Shown here piece by piece: positions 59,390-64,000 of a DNA stretch of 64,000 bases. This DNA comes from Ctenosaura bakeri (Eukaryota > Chordata > Lepidosauria > Squamata > Iguanidae), in contig CAOLHI010001657.1 of NCBI GenBank assembly GCA_948474755.1, positions 62,001 through 126,000 of the forward strand, written 5' to 3'. Position 1 is the first letter of the stretch; every line of letters starts with the position of its first letter. The notes under the pieces were generated by a model. It did not search any database, was not told the origin of the DNA, and worked only from the letters and a program-made list of their open reading frames with translations. A program made the position numbers and the translations under genes.

Positions 59390-60140
59390 GACCCAGCGCC
59401 CCAAATTGTTTCCGTTCGGCGATAGTGGCTAACGGCCACCAGGAGGCCTTACTAGCCCGCGAGAACGCCCAGCCTGTGGGAGTTTGAAGGAAAGGAAAAC
59501 TCCCTCTGAACACACCTTGCCAGGAGAAAAAATTCCTGACGGGTTTGCCTTGGCGTCGCCATAAGTCGGAGCCGACTTGAAAGCACACCACTACAGGCTC
59601 TTACTGTACACTCACCGCCTTCACAAGTCCAATTTTGGCCTGAAAGAGCAACTACCCCCTACTCCGTCCTTCTGAAACAACATTCCCTCCAGGCTGCAAC
59701 TTTTGAGACGAACCGAAAACTTACAAAGAAGGGAAGCAGCGCGAGAAAAAAGAAATACAACACGCTCCGTTAATAAAGTTCCAACACGCTCTTTGACTCC
59801 CGGCTCTGCTGAGAAGAAAGGACGGGGACGGGGGAGAAGGATCCCATGACCCACCCTCGAGGAGGAACCGAGTGGTTTCGTTTTCAAAGGGCAGCTGCAG
59901 AGCCCATCCCCGCATTTCCGCCCCCATTTCCCCCGTTTCTTTCTGCGTTATTCAGCCAAATCTCGGTGCCGCCTCCCCAACTCGCCTTAGTTCGTATTCT
60001 AATGTAAAAACAACTAAAATGTCCAAGGCGCCCGGGGGGAGGTGGAAGTGGTAGAAAGTAGAGATGTGGCCCAAGTGCGGTTCTTCCCTCAGACACTCTT
60101 GGCAGGCAATGGATGGAGCTTCGCTCCCAGGTCCCTGTCC
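59390..60140. promoter_or_regulatory. CpG-rich region, candidate promoter and 5' noncoding exon of NLRP gene A
   Basis: CpG density is far above the surrounding sequence, especially 59700-60060. On the minus strand a strong donor (GGCG then GTGAGTGTAC) ends an exon at 59616, about 870 bases upstream of the acceptor before the PYD exon at 58745. So a noncoding first exon somewhere in 59617-60060 is plausible. No TATA box was identified. A SINE fragment overlaps at 59480-59592 and may add CpGs. Confidence 0.4.
59480..59592 (+). mobile_element. tRNA-derived SINE 3' part, sense
   Basis: CTCTGAACACACCTTGCCAG, GGGTTTGCCTTGGCGTCGCC and ATAAGTCGGAGCCGACTTGA then AAGCACACC are the 3' half of the same SINE as 35445-35642. 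Confidence 0.6.
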
Positions 60141-60195
60141 TCCCCCCCCACTAGTGACTCTCAGTACTGGAAAAATACTATCCTTCTCCTTAGGC

Positions 60196-60413
60196 TTTTT
60201 GGAGCTGAAAGTAAATTTCTGCCTCTTTAATAATATATATATTATTAAAGAGGCAGAAATTTACCTTCAGCTCCAAATATATATATATATATATATGTAT
60301 ATGTATATATTTGGAGCTGAAGGTAAATTTCTGCCTCTTTAATAATATATATATAATTAAGCAGAAATTTACCTTCAGCTCCAAATATATACATATACAT
60401 ATATATATATATA
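60196..60413. repeat. Tandem and nested palindromes with AT-rich joints
   Basis: Arm A is TTTGGAGCTGAAGGTAAATT followed by TCTGCCTCTTTAATAATAT. The order is A (60198-60238), A inverted (60239-60276), an AT/GTATATGTATA joint, A again (60310-60350), A inverted and shortened (60351-60383), and an inverted copy of the joint (60384-60413). One mismatch in the first arm (AAGTAAA for AGGTAAA). No coding sequence. Confidence 0.85.
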
Positions 60414-60950
60414 TTGCCCTGAGCAGTTTTGTCAGTACACTTCTAAGGAGACTCAAGCATGTGCGTACCTAAAGGAAGCTGCAAACCTACTAAGGAAACA
60501 GATCTTTGCAAACGGTGTGCAGGAAAGTAAAAGCTTTGTAAAATCTGGGGGGGGGCTTTGACAGTTCTTGCCTCCGTTCCCTCCCTTTGCTGCCTCACCT
60601 TTCTCACTCCCCAAATAAGGTCTTTTTCGAGAACCAGTTCCATGGAGTGGAGACTTTGAGCCAGAAATTCATGGTCTCCCCAGCAATAAAACCAGCAGGG
60701 ATCTTAAGTGTAGCAGGACTGCTGGTTTATTGCTGGTTTACTACACCTTATGAAGCAAGAAACTAATCTATCTTGTGACTAAGGAGGGTGCTGGCATAAC
60801 ACATTTAAGTCCTGAGTGTAAAGGTGCACCACTGGTTCCATGGAACCAAGTCACAGAATGTCCAAGGTGGTACCATCAGCTTCTTCTGCTCAGCAATTCC
60901 CTAGGTAGCATTAATTGTGGATGGTGAGCTTCATCATACATGTGTATGTG
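60414..60950. other. Intergenic, nothing recognised
   Basis: Holds a short inverted repeat around AATAAAACCAGCAG...CTGCTGGTTTATT (60684-60731). No coding signature. Confidence 0.4.
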
Positions 60951-61175
60951 TGCATGCCTGCATTCAAGTCATCTAATCTACTTATGGCAACCTCATAAAT
61001 TTAATAGGGATTTCTTAGGCAAGGAATACTCTGATATCTTGCCAGCTACTTCCTCTGAAATAGAGCCTACAGCATCTGGTATTTGTTGTCAACCTCCATC
61101 CAGCTACTAACCAGGGCTTATGTTGCTTAGCTTCCAAGACTGGATGGGATCTGGTGTCTAGGGTACTGAAGCCAT
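60950..61175 (-). mobile_element. 5S rRNA-derived SINE, antisense
   Basis: CATCCAGCTACTAACCAGGG, then TGCTTAGCTTCCAAGACTGG, then GATGGGATCTGGTGTC are the reverse complement of the 5S rRNA internal promoter region. The left part (ACTTATGGCAACCTCATAAA, TTCTTAGGCAAGGAATACTC) is the SINE body. Degraded, a repeat and not a 5S gene. Confidence 0.65.
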
Positions 61176-61782
61176 CATTCATTTGTAGGAATCATTTATT
61201 CCCAGGCCATATTTCTCTCTGTTAAATAGGTCTACTTGCCAAGACCAAGCATATTTAGATTACTTCTGATGAAAGCTGGTTGATGGGACATGCGAGAAAC
61301 AGGATGATCCCTAACCACCACATCTTTTCTAAGCCTGTTGATAGACAGGGAGGTTCAAATGAGTCCAAATGGGTGAACATTGCACAAAAGCTCTATGAGG
61401 CAGTTTGTAGTCAGAGAGTGTGACTAGCACTGGTGGGTTCACAGCTTCATCTTCCTATGCAGTCAGTGAAATTCTCTAGGTGTGTGCAAATCACTCACAG
61501 CCTCTCAGGCTAACTAACTACATAGGGTCACTGCAAGGACAAAGGCAGAGAGAAGAAAGTTTGTAGAAAGAAGTTAGCAGGTTAAGTTAATCATTAATAT
61601 ATTAAAAGAAATCAAATTCAATTACTTTAACATTGGGAGCAGGACATTTTAAACAAGTAAATTTTAAACTGGTGTTTAAATGTATTGATGCATTACTACA
61701 GGAAAATCCTTACTAGAATACAAATGAAAAATCCTGCAGAATTTAATACACAGAAAAAGAAAAATGTTCAAGTTGCTTCTCA

Positions 61783-61962
61783 GGCCATTTCCACACTAGC
61801 CTGTTATAGCGCTATGATTCCACTTGCAACATCCTATGGAATCCTGGGGTTTGCAGTTTTGGGAGGGGCCAGGTGGCCCGTCCTGAAACTGCAAGCCCCA
61901 GGATTCCATAGGATGTTGCAAGTGGAATCATCGCGCTGTAACAGTCTAGTGTGGAAATGGCC
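61783..61962. mobile_element. 180-bp near-perfect palindromic MITE with TCA target duplication
   Basis: Ends GGCCATTTCCACACTAG on both sides, flanked by TCA at 61780-61782 and 61963-61965. The arms (GATTCCACTTGCAACATCC then TATGGAATCCTGGGG) match for about 80 bases each with few differences, around a GGCCAGGTGGCCCG centre. High arm identity suggests a recent insertion. Confidence 0.75.
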
Positions 61963-62309
61963 TCAGACTCTAAGGCTTAGAAGACAAGCTTTATCCACAG
62001 TCTCATCTCCTTTTCTGTGACCCCAGGATTGTGCCAGTGTTAAGCACAGGCGAGAAGATGACTTTTCCCCTATCGCTAAGTAGCATTTCTTCGCCTTCTA
62101 TCCTCTGAGCAGTCACATGTGGCATGCCAGGATCTGTACCCTCCCATCAGCCAATTGACAGCACTGGAGGGACTTTTAGGGGTGGAGTGGAAGACAATCT
62201 GGTCTGCCTCTGAAACATTAATTGCACATATCATGGGGTGTACATAGGCATACTGACCTCAGCTCATGCTGATCTCTCTCTTAGTCTTTAAAATGTTGCT
62301 GTATTCCTC

Positions 62310-62512
62310 TTATTGTTGCTTTTGTTGTTGTTCATCAAGTCACTTCCGACTTTTGGTGATCCTAAGGCAAAGCTATCATGGGGTTTACGGGGGCTGAGAG
62401 TGTGTGACATGCCCAAGGCACTGAGCAGGCTTCTGTAGCCGAGTAGGGAATCGAACCCTGATCTCCAGGGTCATAGTACAACACTCAAACACTACACCAG
62501 GCTGGTACTCAT
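62310..62512 (-). mobile_element. tRNA-derived SINE, antisense, nearly full length
   Basis: GTTGTTGTTCATCAAGTCAC, TTCCGACTTTTGGTGATCC, CATGCCCAAGGCACTGAG, GGAATCGAACCCTGATCTCC and ACACTCAAACACTACACC follow the squamate SINE in reverse complement from tail to tRNA-like head. Confidence 0.7.
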
Positions 62513-62519
62513 GTACTCT

Positions 62520-64000
62520 ACCACCTCCTTAATTCCCCCCCCCAAAGTCCCTTGTATTTAACATGCAGAAGGATTCCTCTACCACCACCCCTTTTAAAAA
62601 AATTCTGCCACAGACTAACATGACTATTTGTTGGAAAACTGTTTGGGCAGGATTCTCTAAATCGCTGTAGCTGGAATTCACCTGAGGATGAAGCAAACAT
62701 TAGAAAACAACAGGAAATCTCTATTAAGAATTATTTTAATTTCCCTTAATTCATTACAAATATTTTGCCTGAGCAGGAAACTCTGATTTGCCTGAAACTG
62801 GTAACATTTTGTAACATTTCAGCAGCAACAACCCTACCTTCAATTCATGTATTTGTAAAACAGTGTATTACAGTCACTATCTTTGTTTAAGATTTCTATA
62901 TCTCATTACTGAGATGGTGGATTGAATGTGGAGGAAGAATCACACCTCACCCAAAATGCAAGCTTCTGCAAAAAGAAGAAAAAAATCAAAATAAAAAACC
63001 AATCCACAAAACAAAAAAAGGCCCTGGGAGCTAGGAAAAATCGGGAAATGGAACATCTGGGTGAGAGCAAGAGCCCTAGGAAGGTTCAGACACCTGGCAT
63101 TGCAAGGATATGTGCTCCTAACTCACAGACATTCACTGGTTGGGTACCAATCAGCAGCATTCAAAAGTGACACCATTCTGGAAAGCATTGTCTCTTTTAT
63201 TATCCTCCCCACACCTCAGAGCTGTGAAGCTCAGATCTGAGCATGCTGTTGAAGGGTGAAAGAACTCCCCCTGGGTTCTACCAGCCTGGAAACCTATCCT
63301 TCTCCATTGCAGGTGCTGAGACCAGCTTGGAGAGATATAACACCTCACAATGACAAACAAGTTTATGCAACACAGATGGCCAGTAATTGTCACACTAAAA
63401 TTACTGCCATGCCCATGGGGAAGCTCTGAGACACACAAAACCTGTTTGTAGTGGTCAGGAGTCCTGAGACAAGCTCTGAGAGGGGTCACACTCCATCCCA
63501 AAACCCAAGTTTGTGTGACTAAGATGTCCACCCTGTTGGGGAGAATTGGCATTCAGGAGGAACTAGTAGTTGGGTGGAGGGGTCTCAGATTTGTGGGAGG
63601 TCATCACAGTGTTACCCTGCTTGCTGGGGGTCCCTTAAGGAATTCCCAGCGCCTGTCAAAATTATTACTTGTGGTGAAAATTAGCTGTGAACACTGCTGT
63701 AGCAATGAAAACAGGGCAGAGTAATTAAGGATCTTGAGCCCAGCTTTTACAGAGTTAGATCACAGAGAATCAGGCTAACTGTTCAAATTTAAGTATTTTA
63801 TTGAAATAGATGTTAAAATCCATACAATCACTCAGGTGCAGTCACTCACACAAGATGCTATAGAAATTCAGAAAGAGGTGAAAATTAAGAGAGAAAGAGA
63901 GAGAGGGGTTTTGGGTAATATGTACCAATCCAGAAGTGTTCAGCTGGGAAAAGACAAGCGGAGAACCCAACTCAGCCTATGGGAAGGACTGAGGGGAGCT
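62520..64000. other. Intergenic, no gene recognised
   Basis: The ORFs at 62922-63170 (plus) and 63151-63552 (minus) have no motif I know. A GA-rich patch lies at about 63890-63905. Confidence 0.4.

Noticed and set aside
61080..61175. 5S rRNA gene
   Set aside because: Only the internal part of 5S is present, diverged, and joined to a SINE body.

Overview
The window is vertebrate nuclear DNA, most likely from a squamate reptile (lizard-type). It is AT-rich, has large introns, and is full of decayed CR1/L2-clade, L1 and DIRS-type retroelements, tRNA- and 5S-derived SINEs and small DNA transposons. The species call is inference from repeat content. No RNA gene, CRISPR array or prokaryotic feature was seen.

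The main content is a tandem cluster of NLRP inflammasome-sensor genes (pyrin domain, FISNA, NACHT, LRR), all on the minus strand. NLRP gene A is complete: ten coding exons from 58725 down to 29036, every junction GT-AG and in phase, giving a predicted 1013-residue protein (PYD 1-89, FISNA about 91-165, NACHT with Walker A at 179-187 and Walker B at 258-268, winged helix near 480-496, then LRR exons, five of them 171 bp and all phase 2). It is closest in architecture to NLRP3/NLRP12.

The left part holds the next copy or copies: an intact PYD exon (11035-11317), a dead and truncated FISNA exon (2720-2993), and an open FISNA exon at the left edge (1-263) that runs out of the window. The intron between PYD and FISNA is paralogous to intron 1 of gene A, with a 3.8-kb insertion carrying a DIRS-type remnant (3496-7320). 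Dead LRR exons at 20931-21089, 39147-39963 (split by a LINE) and 51400-51479 show repeated gain and loss of LRR modules.

Between the two NLRP units lies a 3.4-kb GC-rich DNA transposon (16066-19470) with 18-bp identical terminal inverted repeats. It carries an apparently intact three-exon gene for a 143-residue Myb/SANT-like protein on the minus strand but no recognisable transposase. Several 180-430 bp MITE-like elements with similar ends and perfect 3-bp target-site duplications (TTA, CTA, ATA, ATG, TCA) are scattered through the window and look related in type (PIF/Harbinger-like).

Right of gene A there is a CpG-rich stretch (59390-60140) that could be its promoter, a peculiar nested palindrome array (60196-60413), a 5S-derived SINE and further repeats.
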